A DNA stretch of 64,000 nucleotides from Mesorhizobium jarvisii (GCF_003601985.1 NZ_QZXA01000001.1:372001-436000), one strand, 5' to 3'; positions 54,039 through 64,000 are shown, counted from the stretch's first letter. Notes: generated by a model not told the origin, from the sequence alone. A program made the numbers and translations.

Positions 54039-54757
54039 GCCGCGACCTTCAGCCCATGCAGCCAGCCGATGCGGCCGGCGAGATCCTTGTCGCCGAAGGC
54101 GAGCGAACCGAGAACCACGGTCTGCGCACCGGCGGCACGCAGCAACGGCACGGTCTCGTGGCGGATGCCGCCATCGGCGGCAAGCACCACTTCTGCCTCA
54201 CGGCCGGCTCCTCGCAGGATAGCGCGGGCAGCCCCCAGCCTGTCGCATGCCTTGTCCGACAGGCTCTGGCCCTTCACGCCGATCGCGGTTCCCAGCAGCG
54301 TGACGAAGGCGACCTCGGAGACGAAAGGCTTCACTGCCTCGACCGGCGTCTCAAGCCGCAACACGACGCCCGCTTCGGCGCCGAGTTCGCGCGCCAGCCG
54401 CACGGCGCGCAATCCTGCCTCGCCGTTCTCGGCATGGACGCTGATCATGTCGGCGCCGGCCTCGATGAACTGGCGCGTCTGTGCCTCGACGATTGCGGCA
54501 TCGACCATCAAATGGACATGGATGGGTTTGGCCGTCAGTCCGGCGATGCGGGCGACGAGATCGGGGAAGAACAGGAAGGACGGCGCGAAATGGCCGTCCG
54601 CCACATCGATGTGATGCAGATCGACATGGGGTTCGATGCGCCTGAGGTCGCTCTCGAAATTGGCGAGATTGGCCGACCAGAGCGAGAATTCGGCGATCAA
54701 GCGATCGCGCGGCAATGCGGCTATTGCCGCCGGGCCTGACGGGGGCTTTGAAGTCAT
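54035..54757 (-). CDS. Ribulose-phosphate 3-epimerase-family protein (AlsE-like)
   Basis: A 240-residue TIM-barrel epimerase. The metal-site motif HHIDVADGHFAPS lies at about residues 48-60, HVHLMVD at about 79 and LAADGGIR at about 192. These match ribulose-5-phosphate and allulose-6-phosphate epimerases, but the usual Met of the VMDGxF motif is Ala here. It overlaps both neighbours by four bases. It probably epimerises a ketose phosphate made in this pathway. Confidence 0.83.
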   Translation of the reverse strand: MTSKPPSGPAAIAALPRDRLIAEFSLWSANLANFESDLRRIEPHVDLHHIDVADGHFAPSFLFFPDLVARIAGLTAKPIHVHLMVDAAIVEAQTRQFIEAGADMISVHAENGEAGLRAVRLARELGAEAGVVLRLETPVEAVKPFVSEVAFVTLLGTAIGVKGQSLSDKACDRLGAARAILRGAGREAEVVLAADGGIRHETVPLLRAAGAQTVVLGSLAFGDKDLAGRIGWLHGLKVAA

Positions 54758-55587
54758 GATTGGTCCTGATTGTTGAAATGTCTGTCGAGAAAGCCGCCGA
54801 TAGCGGCGCGGATTTCGGCGAAATGGCGATCCTTGTCAGCCGCTTTCGGCGTCACCTGGACGAAGGCGGCATCGGGGATGGTCTCGCCGAGTTCGCGGGC
54901 GGTCGCCAGGGGATGGACGAGATCGATGCCGCTGCCGATGACCAGCGAGGGAATTGCGAGGCGAGCGGCTGCCGCCTGCGTCACGCCAGGCCCATCATTG
55001 GCGATCTCCTGCATCACCTCGGCGAAGGTCGTCGCGTTTTCACGCGCAAAGAAGCCGAGCAGCGAAGCAAGATTGTCCGGCGCTTCCGCGCGAAAGCGGG
55101 CTGATGTCGCGGAGGACGCGAAGGCGTCGTGGGCCTCCGCGAGGGGGAGCCGTCGGATAAGTTCCGCCACTTCGACATAGGGGCGCATGTTGCACGGTGC
55201 CGCATCGAAGGCCCAGGCAGGTCGCACCAGCACCAGGCCAAGCACGCGGTCCGGATGGCGAGCAGCAAGCCGCAGCGCAATAGCCGCGCCCATGGAAATG
55301 CCGCCGGCTACGAAACGGTCGAGGCCGGCCGCATCGGCGGCGGCCAGCACATCGTCGGCGAACATGGTGATCGAGAACGGACGCCTGCTGCCGGCGCTGG
55401 AGGCGCCCTGCGCGCGGCATTCGACGGTCAGCCGGCGGTATGATGGTTGGTCAGGAAAGTTCTGCGCCACCTGATTGGCGTCGCCGCCGAGGCCATGCTG
55501 GAAGACGACGGGAAGCCTGCCCTGCCCCGTGTCGAAGACACGAAGCGCGGCGTCGTCGCGCAGCAGGATCGTCGGCGCGGCGCTCAT
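54754..55587 (-). CDS. Alpha/beta-hydrolase-fold protein
   Basis: A 277-residue alpha/beta hydrolase. The oxyanion region is FQHGLGGDANQ (about residues 29-39) and the nucleophile elbow is GGISMGAA (about 93-100), with Ser as the nucleophile; the Asp and His lie in SGIDLVHP and DKDRHFAE. There is no signal peptide. It might open a lactone or ester formed by the oxidoreductase in the same operon. Sequence resembles enol-lactone hydrolases only at the fold level. Confidence 0.78.
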   Translation of the reverse strand: MSAAPTILLRDDAALRVFDTGQGRLPVVFQHGLGGDANQVAQNFPDQPSYRRLTVECRAQGASSAGSRRPFSITMFADDVLAAADAAGLDRFVAGGISMGAAIALRLAARHPDRVLGLVLVRPAWAFDAAPCNMRPYVEVAELIRRLPLAEAHDAFASSATSARFRAEAPDNLASLLGFFARENATTFAEVMQEIANDGPGVTQAAAARLAIPSLVIGSGIDLVHPLATARELGETIPDAAFVQVTPKAADKDRHFAEIRAAIGGFLDRHFNNQDQS

Positions 55588-56405
55588 CAGAGCAACCCCC
55601 GCAGGAAGGCGGCGACTTCAGGGGCCTCATCAGCGGACAGCCCGTGCGTGACGAGCGCACCGCCAAAACCCACGGCCTTCAGCCGCGCGACGAAATCCGG
55701 GAAATCGACGATGCCTTGTCCAGCCGTGGCGAAGCGGGCATCACCATGCCGATCCTTGGCGTGCGCCATGGCGATGTGCCCGGCGGCCTCGCCGACCGCG
55801 GCAGCGACGATAGTACGCGCTTCGTCTGGCGTGGCGTACTCGAACAGATTGGCCGGATCGAGCACGATCTTCAGTCGCTTCGAGCGCATGTCGGCGATCA
55901 GGCGCGTCGCGTCGCTCGCCGAAGTGACGATGTTGGCCTGCTCGGGCTCAATGCCGAGATCGATGCCGGCATCCTCGGCCAGCGCCAGCGCCTTGCCCAT
56001 TTCGGCAGCCATGTCGCACCAGGCGGAGGGGGTGGCATTTTCGGGATGATAGGCCCATTGATCGGCGATATTGCGCGAGCCGGTGCAGAGCGTGACCAGC
56101 GGGATGCCGAGGGATGCAGCCGTCTTGATGACCACACCAAGACGGCGAAGGCCATCGTCGCGCACCGATCTGTCGGGATGCGCCATGTTGTAGGTGCCCG
56201 AGAGGGCTGCAAGCGAGACGCCTGATGATTGCACTGCAGCACCGATGGACTCGATGGCATCCGCCGGGACGGCATCCGGCATTGACGGCAGGCCGGCGCA
56301 GGCGAGATTGAACTGCGTCGTCTCATATCCGGCCTGCTTCACCGCGGGCAACACGGCGCTCGGGTCGGTGCCGGGAAAAGTCTTGGCGAAAATGCCGAGG
56401 CGCAT
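55587..56405 (-). CDS. Sugar-phosphate isomerase/epimerase-like TIM-barrel protein (first)
   Basis: A 272-residue AP-endonuclease-2-type TIM barrel. Metal-ligand segments visible are GIEPEQANIV (about residue 150), VLDPANLFEY (about 180) and HIAMAHAKDRHG (about 209). The last ligand position, normally Glu, lies in LVTHGLSADEA, where no Glu is seen at the usual place. Starts and stops are shared with both neighbours (adjacent or overlapping by one base). The likely role is isomerising or cleaving a keto sugar; the substrate is unknown. Confidence 0.78.
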   Translation of the reverse strand: MRLGIFAKTFPGTDPSAVLPAVKQAGYETTQFNLACAGLPSMPDAVPADAIESIGAAVQSSGVSLAALSGTYNMAHPDRSVRDDGLRRLGVVIKTAASLGIPLVTLCTGSRNIADQWAYHPENATPSAWCDMAAEMGKALALAEDAGIDLGIEPEQANIVTSASDATRLIADMRSKRLKIVLDPANLFEYATPDEARTIVAAAVGEAAGHIAMAHAKDRHGDARFATAGQGIVDFPDFVARLKAVGFGGALVTHGLSADEAPEVAAFLRGLL

Positions 56406-57481
56406 CAGACCGCACCCGAAACCGAGGCGAGTTCGACCCGCTCGCCTGTCTCGACAGAACGGGCAATCGCCACCATGGAGCGGATCGAGGCGATGCCGTC
56501 CTCGACATTGGCGCCGCGCATCGGCGCGCCGGTCAGCACCGTATCGGCAAGACCCTCCAACTGACGGCGGAAGAAATGGCCGTCGGCGCCGAGCGGCTTG
56601 CGCGAGGTCGCATCCTTTTCATGGAAGATATCGACCTCGCTGGCGCGGAAGTACCAGGGGTTGAATGTTTTCGCGATAACGGAACCGTTCTCGCCATAAA
56701 GCTGGAAGCCTTCATGCCAGTCCATGCGCACGGCGACGGTGAGGTCGAGATGGCCGAGCGCGCCGCTTGCGAATTCGGTTTCGACGAACCAGCAGTAGGC
56801 GCCGAAGCGTTCATTGAGACGGGCGCGCACGGCGGTGATCTCGCCGCACAGGAAGCGCGCCGTGTCGACCAGATGCGAGCCATGCGCCAGCATGAAATAT
56901 TGCCGCAGGTCCGCCTTCGGGTTGCCCGAAGGTTTCCTCGCCAGCTTGCTGGTGACCGGCAGTGGCTGCACGGCATCGGTGTTGGTGTAGCGATGGGTGG
57001 AATCGCAATACCAGGCCTTCAGCGCCAGCACCTCGCCCATCTCGTCACGGACGAAGTCGCGCGCGGCCTCCAGCGCCGGATCGAAGCGCTTCATGTGCCC
57101 GACCTGCAGCACCTTGCCCGAACGCTTCACCGCCGCCGCCAGCGCCTCGCCCTCCTCGACCGAAGTGCCGATCGGCTTTTCGCACAGCACATGCTTTCCG
57201 GCGTCGAGCGCCTTGATCGACATCGGCACGTGATAGGCATCCGAGGTGGCGACGACCACCGCCTCCAGCTCAGGATCGGCGAGCATGGCGTCATAGTCGG
57301 CATACATTCTTTGCGGCTCGTAGGTGGCGCCCATGCGGGCGAGCAGGTCGGGAGCCGCATCGCAGATGGCGTAGAGATCGGCATTGCCGGCCTTGGCGCA
57401 GGATTCCAGGTGCGCGAACTGTGCGATCGGGCCGCAGCCGAGCACACCGACCCTGAGGCGTCTGTCTTGTTTCTTGATCAT
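56405..57481 (-). CDS. Gfo/Idh/MocA-family oxidoreductase
   Basis: A 358-residue NAD(P)-dependent sugar oxidoreductase. A Rossmann motif VGVLGCGPIAQFAHL (about residues 10-24) is followed by the family motif HVLCEKPIG (about 93-101) with the catalytic Lys-Pro, and GSHLVDTARF (about 190) with the catalytic-site His. Such enzymes oxidise inositols, hexoses or glycosides, often at C3. It lies between two IolE-type isomerases, a pairing used in inositol and keto-glycoside pathways. Start ATG 57481. Confidence 0.87.
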   Translation of the reverse strand: MIKKQDRRLRVGVLGCGPIAQFAHLESCAKAGNADLYAICDAAPDLLARMGATYEPQRMYADYDAMLADPELEAVVVATSDAYHVPMSIKALDAGKHVLCEKPIGTSVEEGEALAAAVKRSGKVLQVGHMKRFDPALEAARDFVRDEMGEVLALKAWYCDSTHRYTNTDAVQPLPVTSKLARKPSGNPKADLRQYFMLAHGSHLVDTARFLCGEITAVRARLNERFGAYCWFVETEFASGALGHLDLTVAVRMDWHEGFQLYGENGSVIAKTFNPWYFRASEVDIFHEKDATSRKPLGADGHFFRRQLEGLADTVLTGAPMRGANVEDGIASIRSMVAIARSVETGERVELASVSGAV

Positions 57482-57492
57482 CGTTTCGTTCT

Positions 57493-58314
57493 TCAGGCGC
57501 CGTAGCTGCGCATCGTCTGGCGGTTGGTCTTGACCGCGCCGGCGGGATCGGCGGCGGCCGTTTCGGATTCCTCTTCCAGCACCAGCCAGCCATTGAAACG
57601 CGGCGCGGTGCCGGCAATCTCGATAACTGCAGGGGTATCGCAGACCCCCTTGCCCAGCATCGCCCAAGTGCCGTTGGCGTCGACGTCCTTCAAGTGGATG
57701 TAGCGGATGCGGTCGCTATAGGTGCGCAGCGTGTCGGCCATGTCCTTGTGGCCGCGCAAAATATGACCGGTGTCCGGCACCCAGCCGACCAGATCGCGGT
57801 CGAGCAAGGCGAAGATCCTATCGTAGTCGGCGCGGTCGAACAGCAGCGTGTTGTGGTGCGAACTCGGATGCACCGCCACCTGGACACCGGCCTTGCGGCC
57901 GAGTTCGCCGGCCCTGTTGTAAACCTCGGCGGCGATGGCGAACTTGCCGTCCCGCGGCCCGTCGGACACCACGGTTGCCGAACCCATGGAGACCAGCGCG
58001 CCGGGAAAGGCGGCGGCGAAATCGATCCAGCGCTGCGCCGCCTCGAGGTCGGCGCCAATCTCCTCCTTCAGCGTAAAGCCGCTGTTCGAGCCGAAGGCAA
58101 AGGAGACCAGCGTCAGGCCGGACGACTTCAGCGCGGCGGCGAATTCCGACGGCCGGTCGGCGTAGCGGCCGATCATGGTGTCGGTGATCTCGATGCCGGA
58201 ATAGCCGCCGTCGGCAATGGCCTTCAACAGATCGTCGGGGCCGCCGGCAAAACGGTCGCCGAGCATTTCCCAGGTAAAGGTCTGGCAGCCGACTTTAAGG
58301 TCCTTCACGTTCAT
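57493..58314 (-). CDS. Sugar-phosphate isomerase/epimerase-like TIM-barrel protein (second, IolE-like)
   Basis: A 273-residue TIM-barrel protein with full metal-ligand segments: AVHPSSHHN (about residue 145), WVPDTGHILRG (about 175), IRYIHLKDVDANG (about 199) and LVLEEESE (about 240). These resemble inosose dehydratase (IolE) and related epimerases. It lies 12 bases before the oxidoreductase gene. It probably works on the keto sugar the oxidoreductase makes. Confidence 0.83.
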   Translation of the reverse strand: MNVKDLKVGCQTFTWEMLGDRFAGGPDDLLKAIADGGYSGIEITDTMIGRYADRPSEFAAALKSSGLTLVSFAFGSNSGFTLKEEIGADLEAAQRWIDFAAAFPGALVSMGSATVVSDGPRDGKFAIAAEVYNRAGELGRKAGVQVAVHPSSHHNTLLFDRADYDRIFALLDRDLVGWVPDTGHILRGHKDMADTLRTYSDRIRYIHLKDVDANGTWAMLGKGVCDTPAVIEIAGTAPRFNGWLVLEEESETAAADPAGAVKTNRQTMRSYGA

Positions 58315-58366
58315 CCTTTCAATCCTTGATACCGCTTATAGTTGATGCCGCCGTGGCATGGACATC

Positions 58367-59209
58367 CTACTTGACCGAGCCCGCGGTCATCCCGGCGAGG
58401 AAGTACCTCTGGGCAACGAGGTAGATGAGCAAGAGCGGCAGCGAGCCGAGCACGCTCATCGCCATCATCTGGTTCCATTCGAAGGCGTGCTGCCCCATCA
58501 ACAGCTGGATGCCGATCGGGACGGTGCGCATGGACGTTGACTTCGTCAGCGTCAGCGCAAAGAGAAATTCGTTCCAGCACAACAGGAAGGTGTAGACCGA
58601 CGTCGCCACGATACCAGGCAGCGAAATCGGGACGATCACCCGCCAAAGCGCTGTCCAGCTGGTGCCGCCATCGACAGCCACGGCTTCATCGAGATCGCGG
58701 GGCAAGGTGTTCAGATATCCCGTCATCAGCAGGATCGCGTACGGCAGGGTGAACACCAGGTAAGTCAGGATCAGTGCGACATAGGTATCGAAGATACCGT
58801 ATGAGACGACAAGCCCGAAGAACGGGATCAAAAGTGTGATCGGCGGAATCGTCTGCGTGCTGATGATGAGTGTGTTCAGGCTGCCCTTGCCGCGGAAGTT
58901 GAAGCGGCTGAACCCGTAGGCCGCCAGCAAGGCGATCAGCACCGTCAGCACGGTTACCGTTCCCGCCACGAAATAGCTGTTGAAGAAGAAGCGCAGCTTT
59001 ACCGGGTCGCCGAGGATGGCTGCATACGCTTCCAGCGTGAAGGCCTTTGGCAGGATGGTTGGCGGCAGGGCAAAGATTTCGGTATTCGATTTGAACGAAC
59101 TGCTCAGCATCCAGTAGATCGGGAATGCCGCGAAGAAGAGTCCCGCTGCAAGCGCTACATGGAGCGCGACGGTGATCAGCCTGTCTTTTGGCGTATGCCT
59201 TTTCCTCAT
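58367..59209 (-). CDS. CUT1 ABC transporter permease (MalG-type)
   Basis: A 280-residue inner-membrane protein with six predicted helices, the first at about 12-34. The EAA loop reads LDEAVAVDGGTSWTALWRV near residue 175. It begins five bases after the preceding permease stop. It forms the region 7 importer channel. Confidence 0.91.
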   Translation of the reverse strand: MRKRHTPKDRLITVALHVALAAGLFFAAFPIYWMLSSSFKSNTEIFALPPTILPKAFTLEAYAAILGDPVKLRFFFNSYFVAGTVTVLTVLIALLAAYGFSRFNFRGKGSLNTLIISTQTIPPITLLIPFFGLVVSYGIFDTYVALILTYLVFTLPYAILLMTGYLNTLPRDLDEAVAVDGGTSWTALWRVIVPISLPGIVATSVYTFLLCWNEFLFALTLTKSTSMRTVPIGIQLLMGQHAFEWNQMMAMSVLGSLPLLLIYLVAQRYFLAGMTAGSVK

Positions 59210-59214
59210 GGTGA

Positions 59215-60111
59215 CTACCGAGCCTTTTGATAGCGAATATAGAACAGCGTCAGGCCGAGAGAGATCAACAAGATGACCACAGCGCTCGCCGAAGCCTGCG
59301 ACAGGTTGTAGCTCGAAAACGCCAGCTTGTAGGTGTAGGTACTGAGGACCTCGGTCGAGTAGATCGGACCACCGCCCGTCGTTATCCAGATTAACGGGAA
59401 GACCTGCATGGTCCAGATGAAGTCGAGCAGCGAGATGCTGATGATGATCGGCATCAGCTGCGGGATGGTGATGAAGATCAGCTTCTGGTAGGCTTTCGCC
59501 CCGTCGATGTCGGCGGCCTCGTAGAAATCCTTGGGAATGCCCTGCAAACCCGCGAGCAGGCTGACCATGAAGAGCGGATAACCCGCCCAGATGTTGGCGA
59601 AGGTGACGGCGTGCAGCGCGGTCTCAGGCGAGGAAAACCATTCGATCTTGGAACCGATAATGCCGATTTGCATGAGAATGCTGTTCACCACGCCGTTCGG
59701 CTCGAGCAGCAGGCGCCAGATCACCGCGATGATCACCGCGGTGAACAGCCAGGGTAGTATGTAGAGCACGCGCAGAATATTGCGCAGCGTCGGATTGATG
59801 CGGTCGCTGTTCAGCATGAGCGCGAAGACCATGCCGATGGTCATGTGGAAAATGACACTCATGCATGTGAAGTAGAGCGTGTGCCACAGCGATGCCCAGA
59901 ACACCGGATCGTCGAAGATCGCCTGGTAATGTTTCAGTCCGGCAAAGGTTGGGTCACGACGCAGCACCGCGCTGTTCTGGAACGAGTAGGCAATCACCGT
60001 CGCCATCGGCAGCAGCATCAGAAGCCCGATTATGAGCAGCGAGGGCGACAGATAGAGGTAGGGTGCGACCGCTCGTTTCAGCTTGTGGTGGGAGCGCTTT
60101 TGCCGGGTCAT
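59215..60111 (-). CDS. CUT1 ABC transporter permease (MalF-type)
   Basis: A 298-residue inner-membrane protein, start MTRQKRSHHKLKRAVAPYLY with a basic N terminus, then six helices. The EAA loop is EAADIDGAKAYQKLIFITIP near residue 208. An earlier ATG at 60171 would extend it into the hairpin region, so 60111 is preferred. Confidence 0.9.
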   Translation of the reverse strand: MTRQKRSHHKLKRAVAPYLYLSPSLLIIGLLMLLPMATVIAYSFQNSAVLRRDPTFAGLKHYQAIFDDPVFWASLWHTLYFTCMSVIFHMTIGMVFALMLNSDRINPTLRNILRVLYILPWLFTAVIIAVIWRLLLEPNGVVNSILMQIGIIGSKIEWFSSPETALHAVTFANIWAGYPLFMVSLLAGLQGIPKDFYEAADIDGAKAYQKLIFITIPQLMPIIISISLLDFIWTMQVFPLIWITTGGGPIYSTEVLSTYTYKLAFSSYNLSQASASAVVILLISLGLTLFYIRYQKAR

Positions 60112-60188
60112 GTGCCAACCTTGGGATACGCCTTCAAGAGAAGGTAAACTTCGGAAACTGAGCCATCTCAAATTGCCGATCCGTTGTT

Positions 60189-60218
60189 GCCGGGTGGCCC
60201 GAAGTCAGGCCACCCGGC
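60189..60218 (-). terminator. Stem-loop after the region 7 binding-protein gene
   Basis: GCCGGGTGGCC (60189-60199) and GGCCACCCGGC (60208-60218) make a perfect 11-pair stem with an eight-base loop, 28 bases after the binding-protein stop. There is no T-run leftward; it is probably an mRNA stabiliser or attenuator. Confidence 0.65.
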
Positions 60219-60245
60219 AGAAGATAGCAAACCGGAACGGGTCGA

Positions 60246-61493
60246 TCAGAATTTCGCCATCCAGCCCTTCTGAGCGGCGGTTGCGGCTTGCTCCGGAGAC
60301 TGCTCCCCGGCGAGCATCTTCTGGGCTTGCACGTCGAACTGTGTCATCAGGTCTTCAGCCACCGGCAGGCCCGTGAACTCATTGGCGAGATAACCGGTCT
60401 TGAATATCTCAAAAGCCTTGGCGAAAGCCTTGTCCGAGGTCACGAAATCGGGCTTGGCGTTGACGTTGCCCGGGAAGGCGTTCGCAAGCGACACGAGCTT
60501 GGCGTTCACCTTTTCACTCATCAGATACTGGACGAGTTTCCAGGCCTCTTCCTGATGTTTCGAGGCGGCAGAGATGCCGATGCCCCAGGAGGCATAGGGA
60601 AGGCCGCGCTTGCCGGTATAGTTTTCCACGACCGGGACCGGGATGAGGTCGAAGTTCAGCTTGGGATTGCGCTTGCGGATGAGGTTCACATGCGCGAGCG
60701 AGTCGATCATCATCCCGACGCGGTCGTTGACGAATTCCTCGACCTTTTCCTGCTCGGTCTTGGTGGCGATGCCGGGCGAGATGGTGCCGGCGTCGTTGAG
60801 TGATTTGACGAAGGTGAGCATGTCCACCACCGGTTTGCCCTCAAGGGCTGGCTTGCCGTTCGCCATCATCGACTGACCCGAAGCCCAAACCCATGACATC
60901 ATGTCGTTCTGGACGCCGGATGGCGTCTGCAGCGACAGGGGCAGCACCCAGCCATACTGGTTCTTGTCGGCATGGGTCATCTTCTTGGCGGCTTCGAGAA
61001 ACTCCGCACGGGTCGACGGCAGCTTGGTCACGCCCGCCTGGGCGGCGAGGTCCAGATTGACGAAGACCGGATAGACGAAGGAAGCGACGGGAAACATCAC
61101 CGCCTTGCCGTCCACCTTGATGATGTCAGCGACTTGGGCTTTATCGAACTTGCTCGCATCCATCATCGGGTTCATGTCAGCAAGCGCACCCTGCGCGTTC
61201 AGATTGTTCACCCAGGCGCCGTCGAGACCGACGACGTCGCTGAGCGTTCCGGTTGCAGCGCCAACCGAGATCTGGTCTCGCGTGGTCGCGTAGGGACCGC
61301 TGACCAGCGTCACCTTGATGCCGGGATTCGCGGCCTCGAAATCGTCCATGATTTTCCGCAAAGAACCTGCGGGCAGCTCCGGCTCCCACCACTGGGTGAA
61401 TTCCAGCGTGGTGTCCGCCATTGCCGCTGTTGCGCCAATCAACCATGCTGCCGCGGCTATTTTCAGCATCGCGGGCTTTATCCGAAACGTCAT
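60246..61493 (-). CDS. ABC transporter sugar-binding protein
   Basis: A 415-residue family-1 binding protein with a Sec signal peptide (about residues 1-26, ending ATAAMAD). The mature part begins TTLEFTQWWEPELPAGSLRK, typical of the family. It lies between the ATPase and permease genes. The ligand is probably a mono- or oligosaccharide or its derivative. Confidence 0.9.
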   Translation of the reverse strand: MTFRIKPAMLKIAAAAWLIGATAAMADTTLEFTQWWEPELPAGSLRKIMDDFEAANPGIKVTLVSGPYATTRDQISVGAATGTLSDVVGLDGAWVNNLNAQGALADMNPMMDASKFDKAQVADIIKVDGKAVMFPVASFVYPVFVNLDLAAQAGVTKLPSTRAEFLEAAKKMTHADKNQYGWVLPLSLQTPSGVQNDMMSWVWASGQSMMANGKPALEGKPVVDMLTFVKSLNDAGTISPGIATKTEQEKVEEFVNDRVGMMIDSLAHVNLIRKRNPKLNFDLIPVPVVENYTGKRGLPYASWGIGISAASKHQEEAWKLVQYLMSEKVNAKLVSLANAFPGNVNAKPDFVTSDKAFAKAFEIFKTGYLANEFTGLPVAEDLMTQFDVQAQKMLAGEQSPEQAATAAQKGWMAKF

Positions 61494-61615
61494 TTTTTCT
61501 CCTCCTTCTTTGGGATCGACCGCACAATGCAGCCGATCGTCTGCTTCATTCAGAAGTCTTCTTACGCGTACTTCGTGGGCGCCTCGCCCTCGCCCGCGGG
61601 CTCTGCCACAATTCG

Positions 61616-62761
<1,146 letters not shown>

Positions 62762-62849
62762 ATTCCTCCCTCCACAAGTCTAAGCCGCTGGTTTTTATTA
62801 TTCTTCTTGGCCCTTTCGCCTGTGAGATGTTTCCTCGGATGGTTGCAGG

Positions 62850-63800
62850 CTATGTTCCTGTATCGAGCTGCGCATATTTCAGTTCGACCGCCGACGGCGC
62901 GTTCGCCGATGCCAGCAGTTCCGTTACCTGGTCTTCGGTCGGAAGCGCCTCGCGCCCGCCACGCCCCGTTATCGAAAGGGCTGCCGCCGCGGCAGCGAAT
63001 GCCACTCGGCCTGCGGTGTCGGCGCCGCGCGTCAATGCATGGGCGTAGGCGCCGTGAAAGCAGTCACCGGCGCCGGTCGAGTCGACAACGGCAACCCGGT
63101 GCGGCGGAAGTTGCCAGAGCCGTGTCTCTTCACGCCCGCGATAATATACGCCCCTGCCGCCATCGGTCAGAACCACGGCGGATCGCGACGGCGACCACAA
63201 TGCTTCGAGCATCTCGGCGGGCAATCGGCAGCCCGTAGCGGCCCGCGCAAAGCCAAGAGGAAGAATGAGGTGGTCGCAGAGCGCCATCAGCCTCTCCGTG
63301 GCTGGGCCACCGCTCCATTCGACATCGCCGAGGATCGCAAGGCCGTGATCGCGAGCCCGAGCCACGACATCCATCGACCGGATCGCGTAGCTGTCGACGA
63401 TCAGGACGGCCGCTCGGCTGAGGACCTCGTCTGAGAAATCCGGCGTGGTGCCCAGCATCGCGTCGTCGTCATATGCGATGAACCGCTCCCCGTCCGAGCC
63501 GACCGTGATGCGTGAGCGCACCGGGCGCGCGTCGGCGTGGCGCGGCGCGAATGCGGTTTCAACACCGCTCTCGATGAGATCGCACAGTACCGGGTCGTCC
63601 GCGGCATCGCCCAGCCATCCGACGAACCCGGCGCTTCCGCCGAGCCGCGCGACGGCGGCAAGGGCCGTCGCGACATTTCCCCCGAAAGCCCGGGCACTTT
63701 GCCGAACCCTCCCCTTGCCTGCCGACAACGGCTGATCGACATAGACGATGTCGTCGATCGCAATAGCGCCGAAGCCGAGGATCGAGGGGACGGCGGGCAT
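62850..63800 (-). CDS. PfkB-family carbohydrate kinase
   Basis: A 316-residue ribokinase/PfkB protein. The N-terminal glycine pair region SARAFGGNVATALAAVARLG (about residues 35-54) and the C-terminal signature VDSTGAGDCFHGAYAHAL (about 247-264), with the catalytic Asp, are present. It probably phosphorylates a ketose or aldonic acid before aldol cleavage by the next gene product. Only three bases separate its start from the aldolase stop. Confidence 0.88.
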   Translation of the reverse strand: MPAVPSILGFGAIAIDDIVYVDQPLSAGKGRVRQSARAFGGNVATALAAVARLGGSAGFVGWLGDAADDPVLCDLIESGVETAFAPRHADARPVRSRITVGSDGERFIAYDDDAMLGTTPDFSDEVLSRAAVLIVDSYAIRSMDVVARARDHGLAILGDVEWSGGPATERLMALCDHLILPLGFARAATGCRLPAEMLEALWSPSRSAVVLTDGGRGVYYRGREETRLWQLPPHRVAVVDSTGAGDCFHGAYAHALTRGADTAGRVAFAAAAAALSITGRGGREALPTEDQVTELLASANAPSAVELKYAQLDTGT

Positions 63801-63803
63801 CGC

Positions 63804-64000
63804 TCAGGCCCCCGCTTTCGCCAAGGCGTCTTGCGCCGAAAGGCCGTCGTGGATGACGCCCCGAAAGGCAAGCGCTGCCTTCTGAGGATCGCCATGCCCC
63901 CAGAGATTACGGCCGACCACGGCACCGCGCGCGCCGGCACGGATGGCGTCCGCCGTCTGCTGAAGGGCGCCAAGCAGCGTATCGGTCTTCGGACCACCGG
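63804..64000 (-). CDS. Class I aldolase of the DeoC/FbaB/LsrF family (5' end outside window)
   Basis: Only the last 64 or so residues are in the window. They include GARGAVVGRNLWGH, matching the phosphate-binding end of FbaB/LsrF-type Schiff-base aldolases, and a helical tail. The gene enters from the right edge, so the start and the catalytic Lys are not seen. With the PfkB kinase it probably phosphorylates and splits a sugar. Confidence 0.72.
   Translation of the reverse strand, partial: GGPKTDTLLGALQQTADAIRAGARGAVVGRNLWGHGDPQKAALAFRGVIHDGLSAQDALAKAGA

Overview
The window looks like a chromosomal or megaplasmid segment of a Rhizobiales alphaproteobacterium, most likely Mesorhizobium or a close relative. 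The reasons are high GC with almost gap-free coding, an erythritol (ery) catabolic locus of rhizobial type, a dctBD/dctA pair with a sigma-54 promoter, a short second FtsZ, several CUT1 sugar ABC operons and one palindromic intergenic repeat of the kind scattered through rhizobial genomes. No rRNA, tRNA, CRISPR array, insertion sequence or phage gene was seen. The genus is inferred from gene content only.

Region 1 (1-17.7 kb) is a polyol/tetritol locus. A long leftward operon starts at the SorC-type regulator eryD and runs through a binding protein, two permeases, two different ATPases, eryA (kinase), a 2-hydroxyacid dehydrogenase, eryB, a class II aldolase and eryC. Beyond it lie rpiB- and tpiB-type isomerases, a DeoR regulator and, on the other strand, a class II fructose-bisphosphate aldolase and dhaK/dhaL. 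Together these can phosphorylate a tetritol (or an erythrulose), oxidise and isomerise it, and deliver D-erythrose-4-phosphate and triose phosphates to central metabolism.

Region 2 (17.9-25.4 kb) is a five-gene leftward operon: SWIM zinc-finger protein, DUF5691 protein, MoxR-type AAA+ ATPase, DUF5682 protein and VWA protein. It resembles the E. coli yehL-M-P-Q set and has no established biochemical role. The DUF5682 gene is broken by a one-base frameshift in this sequence. Region 3 (25.5-32.1 kb) is a LacI-controlled sugar operon: lacI, binding protein, two permeases, ATPase and a GH63-like glycosidase, with two LacI-type operators in front. Region 4 (32.2-36 kb) has a tail-less ftsZ paralogue, a GntR/FCD regulator and a glutamine-synthetase-like ligase.

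Region 5 (36-47.6 kb) is a peptidoglycan recycling or muropeptide salvage island: an RpiR/MurR-type regulator, a MurA paralogue, a BadF/NagK-type sugar kinase, murQ, a Dpp-like peptide ABC transporter with a fused double ATPase, a beta-lactamase-fold serine hydrolase and anmK. An identical 15-bp palindrome lies upstream of both promoters. Region 6 (47.6-53 kb) has a GNAT acetyltransferase and the C4-dicarboxylate system dctD-dctB and dctA, with a sigma-54 promoter and an upstream DctD-type palindrome.

Region 7 (53-64 kb) is a leftward run of 12 genes for an unidentified sugar: aldolase (cut by the window end), PfkB kinase, ATPase, binding protein, two permeases, two IolE/AP-endonuclease-type isomerases around a Gfo/Idh/MocA oxidoreductase, an alpha/beta hydrolase, a ribulose-phosphate-epimerase-type protein and a ROK kinase. 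Many genes in the window overlap by 1-4 bases (ATGA or TGATG junctions). All three CUT1 sugar operons carry a strong stem-loop directly after the binding-protein gene.
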